A stretch of 64,000 nucleotides of DNA, taken from contig NZ_JMCL01000025.1 in NCBI RefSeq assembly GCF_000690905.1, positions 62,001 to 126,000 of the forward strand, in the 5' to 3' direction. Below, in pieces: positions 1 to 6,189 of the stretch. How positions within the stretch are numbered: the stretch's first letter is position 1; the number at the start of each line of letters is the position of its first letter. Below the pieces are notes generated by a model, which saw nothing but the letters and a program-made list of their open reading frames with translations, searched no databases and was not told where the DNA came from. A program made the position numbers and the translations under genes. The DNA is from Pseudomonas sp. Ant30-3. GTDB lineage: Bacteria > Pseudomonadota > Gammaproteobacteria > Pseudomonadales > Pseudomonadaceae.

Positions 1-183
1 CTTCAGGTAGTAAGCAGTCAGCGCCAGATCGCTTCGGGTCAGTTCCTTTCCATCAAGGATCTGCATTAGCTCATCCTCGTACTTCGCCTTCACGGCGGGG
101 CGGGACGAGCTGCGCAGATGGCTGGTGAGGAACTCGATACGCCGGCGCTCGGTGTAGCTCAGGCTGGATTTTTTAGCGGCCAT
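1..183 (-). CDS. Unrecognised small protein, N-terminal 61 codons only
   Basis: The gene starts at the ATG at 183, behind an AAGGAGA ribosome binding site about 7 bases upstream, and runs off the left edge still open. The visible residues begin MAAKKSSLSY and are lysine/arginine- and serine-rich, then mostly helical and charged, with no motif I recognise. It is the last visible gene of a leftward run of small genes, with its start 12 bases beyond the stop of the next gene, which suggests one operon of island cargo. The function is unknown. Confidence 0.7.
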   Translation of the reverse strand, partial: MAAKKSSLSYTERRRIEFLTSHLRSSSRPAVKAKYEDELMQILDGKELTRSDLALTAYYLK

Positions 184-195
184 GGGTGTTTCTCC

Positions 196-390
196 TTATG
201 CGGTGTGGATGATTCCGGCGGCTGCCAGTGCATCAACGAGTGCCTGAGCCGTTGCCGTGTGGGCTGTGAGTTCAGTCCCGGTCGGAGGGGTGGAGGTATC
301 TGCGTACCGCTGGAATGAGCGGTCAAGTCGGTTAGCAAGGGAGCGCAGAGCAAGGCGCTGCGCGGGAGTGAGGGTGGCGAGAGTTGCCAT
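196..390 (-). CDS. Unrecognised 64-residue protein
   Basis: The ATG at 390 has an AAGGAG site 7 bases upstream, which is the main support for a real gene. The product is alanine-, leucine- and threonine-rich and probably helical. A basic stretch around residues 16-28 (LRSLANRLDRSFQRY) is followed by a Thr/Pro linker and an alanine-rich second helix. There is no signal peptide and no membrane segment. It sits between two other small genes on the same strand with short gaps, so it is probably co-transcribed with them. No family is recognised. Confidence 0.6.
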   Translation of the reverse strand: MATLATLTPAQRLALRSLANRLDRSFQRYADTSTPPTGTELTAHTATAQALVDALAAAGIIHTA

Positions 391-467
391 GGGTGATTCT
401 CCTTTCAGGGATGGGGTTCAGGGATGGGTACAGCGGGTGGCCGGGGCCAGGGTGAATCGGTGACGGA

Positions 468-803
468 TCAGTCTTGTGTATTCAGCTCAAGGGCAAGCTC
501 AAGCAGCACGCCGACGTGTGCAAACAGGGGCCAAGTGGGGTTCATCTGAACGAACGCTCGGAACGAACGGCAGCCGGTTCCGGCGTACACGTCATGGATG
601 GTCAGGCCGAGTCGCTCAGCGAATCGACCGAGGCGGCCACCGGTGGCTGTGACGTACCACGCAGGGAGATGAATGCCACGGGCACCCGCCAGCTCTCGCC
701 AGTGCGTCTTGTCAGCGAAGTCGAGTTTCAGGTTCTTGCGTGCGAAGTCTTGGGCAGCTTGACGGGTGGCCGCTGCTTTAATCGGGTTCGGTTGTACGTG
801 CAT
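468..803 (-). CDS. Unrecognised 111-residue island protein
   Basis: I start this gene at the ATG at 803 because a GGAGGT site lies 6 bases upstream. The open frame itself extends 14 codons further without such a site. The product begins MHVQPNPIKAAATRQ and is basic in its first 50 residues. It carries a segment around residues 60-85 (GRLGRFAERLGLTIHDVYAG) that looks like a helix-turn-helix, so a DNA-binding role is possible but is inference only. It lies 77 bases upstream of the 64-residue gene on the same strand. Confidence 0.65.
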   Translation of the reverse strand: MHVQPNPIKAAATRQAAQDFARKNLKLDFADKTHWRELAGARGIHLPAWYVTATGGRLGRFAERLGLTIHDVYAGTGCRSFRAFVQMNPTWPLFAHVGVLLELALELNTQD

Positions 804-1096
804 GGTGATACCTCCGTGCGTTGGGGACGGACACACGGCTTCCACGGATCTCAGGACGCCAAAAATCGCGCTAGGCTCGAACTGGCCCAGTAGGGTCGGT
901 TCAGCACTAACGTTGATTCTCGGGTTCTGAGAGCCGTTAAAACGGGGTGTCGGGTTGGGATGTGGCGGTGTAGCGAGGGGAGCCGGGAGGCTCGGTCAGG
1001 AATAGGTGCCAGCGTCTACGAAGGAGAACGCATCGCTGGCGGCTGCTGGGGCGACCAAACCCCAACAGCAGAAAGGGTGCCGACTAATCGGCGGTG
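804..1096. other. Non-coding gap inside the element
   Basis: I find no convincing gene here. An imperfect hairpin at about 1042-1070 (CTGCTGGGG paired with CCCCAACAG) lies just beyond the stop of the 80-residue gene but lacks a T-run, so I do not call it a terminator. Confidence 0.4.
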
Positions 1097-1339
1097 TTAC
1101 TCGTCTTCTTGATCATCGTCTAGGTTGCCTTCGTGGTAGCGGCGTAGCCAGTACGCCTCAGGCGTCTCGTACGGCGCCTCTTGAATCCACCGCTGTACAT
1201 CGGCAAGGGGCTCGCCCAGCTCGGAGGCGATAGCAGCAGGCTGCATACCTTCGTGTGCCATGAGGCGAGCTTGGTGCTGGGGCATCAGCTCGCTGTCGTC
1301 GATGATCAAAGAGCCATCCGGCAGAGTGATATGGGCCAT
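1097..1339 (-). CDS. Unrecognised acidic 80-residue protein with HTH-like segment
   Basis: The ATG at 1339 follows a GGGAG site about 8 bases upstream. The product begins MAHITLPDGSLIIDDSEL. It has a predicted helix-turn-helix-like stretch at about residues 32-52 (MQPAAIASELGEPLADVQRW) and a strongly acidic tail ending DDDQEDE. The pattern fits a small regulator or an excisionase-size accessory protein, but I do not recognise a family. Two palindromes at 1417-1432 and 1455-1467 lie in its leader and could be operator sites for this gene. Confidence 0.65.
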   Translation of the reverse strand: MAHITLPDGSLIIDDSELMPQHQARLMAHEGMQPAAIASELGEPLADVQRWIQEAPYETPEAYWLRRYHEGNLDDDQEDE

Positions 1340-1416
1340 TGTCTGTGCTCCCGGTCAGTGAGTGAGTTCTGCTCTCGTCTTTTACAATGAAACTCGACGG
1401 TTTTGGGGTGTGACAA

Positions 1417-1467
1417 GGGGTACATGTACCCCCTGTTTTTTGGATTTTGCTGTAGTACTTACAGTAC
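1417..1467. promoter_or_regulatory. Two palindromes, candidate operators
   Basis: A perfect 16-base palindrome GGGGTACATGTACCCC (1417-1432) and an inverted repeat GTACT-TAC-AGTAC (1455-1467) lie in the 143-base gap upstream of the leftward 80-residue gene. On the minus strand a TTGTCA hexamer at 1411-1416 directly abuts the first palindrome and could be a -35 element. No clear -10 is visible. Both palindromes share the GTAC core. Binding by an island regulator is inference. Confidence 0.45.
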
Positions 1468-1482
1468 ATACATCAACACCTG

Positions 1483-2262
1483 TCACCGGTTACGCTTCAG
1501 GAACTGCTTCACGGTGTTGACCTTCTGGCCGGTAGCTTTCGCGATAGCTGTAGGTCCATCGCCAGCAGTGAGCATACGTCGAGCGATGTCATGCCAGTGC
1601 TCTCCAGCCTCGATAATGCCAAACCGGATATCGTTCTGCTTCTGGACTTTAGCCACTTCGGCCTGTACCTGAGCTTTCACGAACTCCATCATCTGAGCAT
1701 TCATGAAGGACTTTTTAACCGCTTTCAATGAGTGAGCCATAGTGCCCTCATGCAGTGGACCGGGCTGTAATGCGGAGCCACTGATAGTCAGTAGTACCGG
1801 GTGTTCAGAATGGATCTGTAAGGCCGTGCGGTTCTGCTTCGGTGTCTTACGGCACCGGACGGAATTAACCCACGCAGCCTCCTTGCCCAAGGCTTCAAGT
1901 GCAGCTTTAGCACTCGGCCCCTTGCCCTCCCCGATCTGGCCTAAGCCGTACGAGAACACCGCGTTAACGTCTGCCTGTGTAAGCCGGTGAGGCTTCTTGC
2001 CGTGCAGCTTCAAGAGGCTGCGTACCCGCTCTGCGTGCTCTTTGTTCAAGAGGTACAACGCAGTGGCGAAGGTAGGGCCTGTGCTCCCCGCGAACAGGTC
2101 AACGACTGCTCGGTACGACGGGACTTGCTCATACGCGGCTAGCTGGACGGGGGAACCTGAGTTCAACCCCTCCCACCACATTCGCTGCTGTTGGTTCATG
2201 CCCACAGTGGGGTCTTCGAATAGCGGACCCAAGCTATCTAAGGTCTGTGATAGATCAGTCAT
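1483..2262 (-). CDS. Unrecognised 259-residue protein with C-terminal HTH-like segment
   Basis: The ATG at 2262 has an AAGGAGA site 7 bases upstream. The protein is soluble. Its middle part is basic (around residues 85-100, LKLHGKKPHRLTQADVNAV) and there is a long helical, charged stretch from about 175 to 215. The last 25 residues (about 235-259, TAIAKATGQKVNTVKQFLKRN) look like a helix-turn-helix of the kind found in small DNA-binding proteins. It is the first gene of the leftward run and is preceded by the direct-repeat array at 2342-2598. A replication, partition or regulatory role is possible from this position, but no family is recognised. Confidence 0.7.
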   Translation of the reverse strand: MTDLSQTLDSLGPLFEDPTVGMNQQQRMWWEGLNSGSPVQLAAYEQVPSYRAVVDLFAGSTGPTFATALYLLNKEHAERVRSLLKLHGKKPHRLTQADVNAVFSYGLGQIGEGKGPSAKAALEALGKEAAWVNSVRCRKTPKQNRTALQIHSEHPVLLTISGSALQPGPLHEGTMAHSLKAVKKSFMNAQMMEFVKAQVQAEVAKVQKQNDIRFGIIEAGEHWHDIARRMLTAGDGPTAIAKATGQKVNTVKQFLKRNR

Positions 2263-2341
2263 TGGTCGTCTCCTTGTGTGTGTTGGTCTTCCTCTCGGGT
2301 CGATGGCTCTTGCAGAGGGTGGACCGCAGCTCTGTGCAGTC

Positions 2342-2598
2342 GCTTTCTCTGGGACGTTGAGTGGTTAGCTATTGCTTGCGGATCGAAGGACGCGGTTACT
2401 AGCCTTCTCTCCCGTTGAGTGCGGTTCTATTGCAAAGTCGTTGGTAGCCTCTCTCTCCCGTTGAGTGACTAGCTAAACGACAAAGCGGCTACAGCCCTTG
2501 TAGTACGTGGCTTGTAGCTAGTGCAGACATCCTTCCCTGTCCATTAAGTGCGATTCTATTGCTAGCCTTCTCTCCTCCGTTAAGTGTCCTTCTATTGC
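2342..2598. repeat. Five degenerate direct repeats of about 34 bases
   Basis: Copies lie at 2342-2375, 2400-2433, 2445-2474, 2529-2562 and 2563-2598. They share an approximate pattern of CTTCTCTCCCGTTGAGTG followed by a variable triplet and TTCTATTGC. The last two copies are adjacent and the others are 11-54 bases apart. The third copy loses the second half of the pattern. They fill the gap between the integrase stop and the first gene of the leftward operon. Irregular spacing and sequence decay exclude a CRISPR array. Iterons, regulator sites or integrase arm sites are possible. Confidence 0.7.
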
Positions 2599-2683
2599 GA
2601 AGGCTCTAGACCGGTGCGTTGCTGGGTGTGCTCCTCAGCTTGGGATAAGCGCCCGCACCTTCTCCAGCAGCTCACGCGGTGTC

Positions 2684-3970
2684 CTACGCGGGCAGCATCC
2701 GGCGCCACTCATCCACGAACCGATACTCGGTGAGCTCCTGCCCAGTGTCCTTGTCATACCCATGCATCGGGTCTTGAGTCGCGTACAGCATCTCGCCCCA
2801 TCGCGTCAGGGCTTCGCGTTTCTCTTGATCGTAGCTGTACCGGTCGTACACCGCCGAGACGGACGGGTCAGTGTGATTCAGCACTTTCATCAGGATCAGA
2901 CGGGGATACCCAAGGCATGACAATGCAGTCGCTACGGTGCGGCGCAGGTCGTGTGGGGTGAATGGCGCCAAGTTATTGAAGAACCGATCAGGGGCGAACT
3001 CATCGCGGAGGGCGTGCGCGGGGGCAGTGTCGATGACCGGGCTACCGGGCTTGCGCAGGCTCTCGAACACGGGGCCGGTTTTACCCGTCTCGGGCTTTCC
3101 GATCAGATCCAGTACCAGGTTATCGAGTGGTACGCGGTGTGTTCTTCTGTTCTTTGCTACAGCGGCGGGGATAGTCCACCAGTACCCATCGGATTCATTT
3201 GAAATATCCTCCCACCGCATCGCCAGCACTTCACCCTTACGCTGCCCGGTGAGAAGCATCACGCCAAGGGATTTCCGCACCGGGGGAGTCGCCTTAATCC
3301 AGTCAGTCGCGGTTACAGCAGCGTAGAACGTTTGGATTTCCTCGAATGAAAGCACGCGCTCTCGGCTACGTTCCCGATGCTGACGGCTAACGCCAGCGAC
3401 CGGCGATTCATTCAACTCGCCCCGCTCCACTGCCCATGCAAACATCTTGCGCACCACGGCCAATAACCGGTTAGCCGCTACCCCGGCCCCGGCGTCCACC
3501 TTCTTGTCTATCAGCGCGACAATCTCACGCCGTTGAACATTCTTCGCCAGCGTGCGCCCCAGCGTGGGCACCACGTCGCGCAGTAGTTGCCGTTCATCCT
3601 CACGCCACGAACGTTTACGCGGCTTCGCGTACCGTTCTATGTAGCTGGTGCACAACTCCTGAACTGTCAGCGCCTCCTTGTTCTCGACTCGAAGCGCTAT
3701 CTTTGCGGCGGCGGGGTCCCTGCCGTCTTTCACCGCCTCAGCGGCCTTCGCGTACGCGAGCCTCGCCTCCCGGCAACTCATTCCGGGGAACTTCCCGAGG
3801 GTCAAACGGCGCACACGGCCTTCGTGGCGATACATGTAACACCAGCTAATGACCTTGGAAACGCGCACGCCCAGACCGGTGTTGCCCTCATCCCAAATAT
3901 CGAACCGCGTTTCTGCTGGCTTTACCGTCCTCAGAAACGCATCTGTAAGCACCTTTTTAACACCTGCCAC
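2684..3970 (-). CDS. int: P4-type tyrosine site-specific integrase
   Basis: This is a phage-type integrase of 428 residues that would insert and excise the element at tRNA-Thr. I choose the GTG at 3970, which has an AGGAG site 7 bases upstream. The open frame runs further up only because it reads through the att site in antisense. An N-terminal arm-type DNA-binding domain (about 1-95) is followed by a core-binding domain (about 100-190) and the catalytic domain. The catalytic set is complete: R244 in TGQRKGE, K273, H340 and R343 in HDLRR, H366, and Y375 as nucleophile. It reads away from the att copy 113 bases upstream of its start. It looks intact. Confidence 0.93.
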   Translation of the reverse strand: MAGVKKVLTDAFLRTVKPAETRFDIWDEGNTGLGVRVSKVISWCYMYRHEGRVRRLTLGKFPGMSCREARLAYAKAAEAVKDGRDPAAAKIALRVENKEALTVQELCTSYIERYAKPRKRSWREDERQLLRDVVPTLGRTLAKNVQRREIVALIDKKVDAGAGVAANRLLAVVRKMFAWAVERGELNESPVAGVSRQHRERSRERVLSFEEIQTFYAAVTATDWIKATPPVRKSLGVMLLTGQRKGEVLAMRWEDISNESDGYWWTIPAAVAKNRRTHRVPLDNLVLDLIGKPETGKTGPVFESLRKPGSPVIDTAPAHALRDEFAPDRFFNNLAPFTPHDLRRTVATALSCLGYPRLILMKVLNHTDPSVSAVYDRYSYDQEKREALTRWGEMLYATQDPMHGYDKDTGQELTEYRFVDEWRRMLPA

Positions 3971-4082
3971 GGCACTATCTCCTGTTACCCCGAATTCTCT
4001 CAGGGTAACACTGGAAGCACCGTAAACACTAAGGGATACAGGAAGGGATAGAGCAAACACTGGGAATACGCCCGACTCCCGC

Positions 4083-4129
4083 GACTTGTAATCAGTAGGT
4101 CCCGGGTTCGACTCCTGGTGCCGGCACCA
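4083..4129 (+). other. attR: 3' half of tRNA-Thr(TGT)
   Basis: The 47 bases from the anticodon loop (CTTGTAA) through the T arm (GGTTCGACTCC) to the terminal CCA match the 3' part of a bacterial tRNA-Thr(TGT) as I remember it. The preceding bases do not form the 5' half, so this is not a complete tRNA gene. Identity starting in the anticodon loop is the usual crossover zone for tyrosine integrases of this class. The intact tRNA is expected at the other end of the element, left of the window. Confidence 0.85.
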
Positions 4130-4135
4130 TACAAA

Positions 4136-4172
4136 ACAAAGCCCCTGCAGAAATGCTGGGGCTTTGTTGTTT
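4136..4172 (+). terminator. Rho-independent terminator after attR
   Basis: The stem ACAAAGCCCC / GGGGCTTTGT (4136-4145 and 4158-4167) is followed by TGTTT. It sits 6 bases after the tRNA 3' end, where a tRNA gene's own terminator would be. Confidence 0.75.
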
Positions 4173-4562
4173 CTGATCCACGTATAAGCTGCGTGACAAC
4201 GATGGTGATACCGACGGCACCTTTCCTGTCGAATCCCAAGGACACAGTCACCTTCTCGATCATCTCGTCTGGTGAACGGACGACATTCGAGCATCAAGCG
4301 CGTATTGAAGTCGTGCAGGAAGTCGCGATCGAGGAATCTTCAAACGGGACGTGCCTCGACCCCGTATTCCTATGCCGTCCGGCTCCTTGTCGCTCTCTTT
4401 TGAACATCATCTATATGCCGGCTGCGATTATGGGCATGGCGTTTCTACTATCTGTCCTGCACCAAGTTGCGTTTACTTGTGCTGCGCGCGCTATTACGCC
4501 ATAATCACCCCACTACTCAGCCCCGTACGCAGCGATTCAGTTCGCTGGCCGTTGGGGTGAAG
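4173..4562. other. Gap without recognisable gene
   Basis: About 390 bases in which neither strand shows a frame with a good start and a recognisable product. It is probably decayed island DNA, because it lies between the att copy and the NYN gene. Confidence 0.4.
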
Positions 4563-4588
4563 AAACCGGCCCCGTGCCGGTTTTTTCG
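4563..4588 (+). terminator. Rho-independent terminator upstream of the NYN gene
   Basis: The stem AACCGGC / GCCGGTT (4564-4570 and 4576-4582) is followed by a run of T. It ends about 20 bases before the TTG start of the next gene, so it closes whatever was transcribed from the left and insulates that gene. Confidence 0.75.
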
Positions 4589-4607
4589 TTTCTAAGGATG
4601 GGAAATC

Positions 4608-5297
4608 TTGCGTACCGCGTGCTTTGTAGACGGCTACAACCTATTTTACGGCCTGTTAGCGGGCACCCCATATAAGTGGCTTGATTTGCCTGCCCTGCTG
4701 GCTCATATCATTCGTGTCGAGAACCCCGACAGCACGCTCCATTCCGTGAGTTTTTTCACCTCTGGCGTCAAACCCTCCTTGGCGACCAGAGGCATTGCCT
4801 CAAAGGAAGCGCAGGACACCTACATTCGTGCACTGATTGCGCGAAACGTTATCGTGTTTTATGGGCGGCACCAGCTTGAATCGGGCAAGGCCCCACGATT
4901 TATAGATAAGGGCACTCCTGCGTCCAGGGCCGATCAGGTCGAAGTCTGGAAGCTGGAGGAGAAAGAAACAGACGTTCACATCGCGATCAGCATGTACCGG
5001 CTTGCAGCTCGCCAGGCAAAGTTGCCGTCTGAAGAACGCATTCAGCAAATAGTTCTGGTTTCAGCCGACACTGATATGACTCCGGCGCTGCGTGCACTTA
5101 GCGAGGATTTCCCTGATCTGCCCGTCGGCGTGATCCTGCCCCACCGGGAGGGCATTCAACGGACAGTCCCTGGATCGCTGAAGCAGTACGCAAAGTGGAT
5201 GCGGCATGTTGTGAAGAACGTCGAACTGGCCGAGCATCAGCTCCCGCCCCGCGTGCCAACCCGAAAAAAGCCAGCTGACAAACCGACCTACTGGTGA
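4608..5297 (+). CDS. NYN-domain (PIN-like) nuclease
   Basis: The 229-residue protein begins MRTACFVDGYNLFYG and has the three acidic clusters of the NYN/LabA group of PIN-like metal-dependent nucleases. These are the D in FVDGYN, the D in KETDVHIAI (about residue 125), and the pair in VSADTDMTPAL (about 152-154). Family members cut or process RNA, and many are found in defence or stress settings. The start is TTG at 4608, behind AAGGA (4594-4598); a nearby ATG is out of frame. The C-terminal 20 residues are basic and proline-rich. It lies within the att-bounded scar, directly before a gene fragment of larger enzyme type. Its target is unknown. Confidence 0.8.
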   Translation: MRTACFVDGYNLFYGLLAGTPYKWLDLPALLAHIIRVENPDSTLHSVSFFTSGVKPSLATRGIASKEAQDTYIRALIARNVIVFYGRHQLESGKAPRFIDKGTPASRADQVEVWKLEEKETDVHIAISMYRLAARQAKLPSEERIQQIVLVSADTDMTPALRALSEDFPDLPVGVILPHREGIQRTVPGSLKQYAKWMRHVVKNVELAEHQLPPRVPTRKKPADKPTYW

Positions 5298-5321
5298 ACT
5301 GCCTCACCTGAACCCGGACAC

Positions 5322-5640
5322 CGCCAGTTTCGCGTTTTTGTAGAAAACTCGCTTGAGCCTCATCCTGATCAATGGGCCTTCCTGGCAGCGATTCAGCGCA
5401 TGAGTCCAGAAAATATCCAGCCCGTTATTATCCAGGCGATGGGTAATCGGGACCCTCTTGGGGTCGCCTATGTCGATGACGAAGGTGATGCAGAACCTTG
5501 GAAAGATCGTGAATCGAGATCACGTAAATTGACATGCCCGTTGCCTGCTGCTGTCAACATCACGCTGGCTAACTTAATTTACTTTGAAAAGTCGGAATTG
5601 CCACAGCCATTGGCAAACCAGCTTGTCCGGCTCGCTGCCT
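5322..5640 (+). pseudogene. Internal fragment of a primase/helicase-like protein
   Basis: The frame reads RQFRVFVENSLEPHPDQW and continues through LANLIYFEKSELPQPLANQL to RLAA, then changes abruptly. From memory this matches an internal block of the large primase-polymerase/DEAD-helicase proteins of TOTE-type conflict systems, where the next residues would be FQNPEFY. Both ends of the gene are missing. The right break falls exactly where a tRNA-Thr 3'-end-like sequence begins (5639). The only in-frame ATG is at 5400, with no ribosome site. The family match is recall-based and moderate; the truncation is plain in the sequence. Confidence 0.55.
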
Positions 5641-5655
5641 CCTGGTGCCGCACCA
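5639..5655 (+). other. Second att scar: 3' end of tRNA-Thr with one base lost
   Basis: CTCCTGGTGCCGCACCA repeats the last 18 bases of the tRNA fragment at 4112-4129 (CTCCTGGTGCCGGCACCA) with a single G deleted. It follows directly on the broken enzyme fragment and precedes a terminator hairpin and an integrase remnant, as expected for a decayed att junction of a further island. Confidence 0.6.
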
Positions 5656-5702
5656 CACAAGGTTCCAGAGAAGGCTTTCAAAATCTCTGAAACCCTCGAA
5701 AA

Positions 5703-5728
5703 ACTCGCCTTCTGGCGGGTTTTTTCGT
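5703..5728 (+). terminator. Rho-independent terminator after the second att scar
   Basis: The stem ACTCGCC / GGCGGGT with loop TTCT (5703-5720, including one G-T pair) is followed by TTTTTCG. Confidence 0.7.
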
Positions 5729-5820
5729 TTTGGGGTTGCGTCTATTTACGTCAGAAACTGGTTCAACCGTTTTAAGGGTAGAGTCTGGGATACAGGTCGC
5801 TTTTATAAAAGGGAGTACCC

Positions 5821-5970
5821 ATGTCGCGCACCACAGCTCCGCTTTCCGATGCAGCTAGCCGCTTGGCAAAACCTACAGACCGAGCCTACAAGCTTTTCGA
5901 CGGCGATAGCCTCTATCTCCTAGGCCAACCCAATGGCCGCAAAGACTTGCCATTCGCTACCAGCTTGTAG
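5821..5970 (+). pseudogene. N-terminal remnant of a second P4-type integrase
   Basis: An ATG with a GGGAG site upstream opens a 49-codon frame. It begins MSRTTAPLSDAASRLAKP and runs through KLFDGDSLYLL and QPNGRK to a stop at 5968-5970. The first 40 residues have the arm-type DNA-binding pattern typical of P4-type integrases (T-D-x-A...KP...Y-K-L-x-D-G-x-x-L-Y-L-L...P-N-G-x-K). The reading then becomes unrelated and stops. The core-binding and catalytic domains are gone, so it cannot act as a recombinase. It points away from the att scar 165 bases to its left, the normal arrangement for such islands. Confidence 0.75.
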
Positions 5971-6013
5971 CGAAGCATTGCTTCAATTGAGGAGTGGCAT
6001 GAACCATTGCTCG

Positions 6014-6175
6014 TTACTGCTCAAGCATCAAGCTACGCCAAATGATCATCGGCTTTTCTACAGGTGCGACATCCGGTTGCAGCTGCTCCTGCGTGTGCCT
6101 GTTGTGCGGTGGCGGCTCCTCTGGTTCAAGCGCTGGAGTCTGATACTTGGCGGCATGTACGTTATCTACTGACAT
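6014..6175 (-). CDS. Possible 53-residue proline/glutamate-rich peptide
   Basis: The frame from the ATG at 6175 gives a product starting MSVDNVHAAKYQTPAL, rich in Pro and Glu in the middle and ending IWRSLMLEQ. The composition is protein-like, but there is no visible ribosome binding site and no family match. It may be a remnant of a longer gene of the decayed island. Low confidence. Confidence 0.25.
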   Translation of the reverse strand: MSVDNVHAAKYQTPALEPEEPPPHNRHTQEQLQPDVAPVEKPMIIWRSLMLEQ

Positions 6176-6189
6176 TTTGTGTAGTGCGC

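Larger units (their letters stand above)
1..4129. mobile_element. Right end of an integrative element at tRNA-Thr
   Basis: The segment ends at a copy of the 3' half of a tRNA-Thr(TGT) gene and has a tyrosine integrase as its last gene. All genes inside read leftwards and none of the other five is a recognisable core gene. The element continues past the left edge, where the intact tRNA should lie. I see no structural phage genes or conjugation genes in the visible part, so the element type cannot be decided here. Confidence 0.8.

Noticed and set aside
1417..1440. Rho-independent terminator on the plus strand
   Set aside because: The palindrome is followed by CTGTTTTTT, but no plus-strand gene ends there; it lies in the leader of a minus-strand gene, so an operator is more likely.
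2342..2598. CRISPR array
   Set aside because: Units differ from each other, spacing varies from 0 to 54 bases and no cas gene is near.
4083..4129. A functional tRNA gene
   Set aside because: Only the part from the anticodon loop to CCA is present; the upstream bases cannot form the acceptor, D and anticodon stems.
3971..4297. N-terminal extension of the integrase through the att site
   Set aside because: The extra residues are an antisense reading of the tRNA fragment and flanks; the GTG at 3970 has a proper AGGAG site and gives the normal integrase start.
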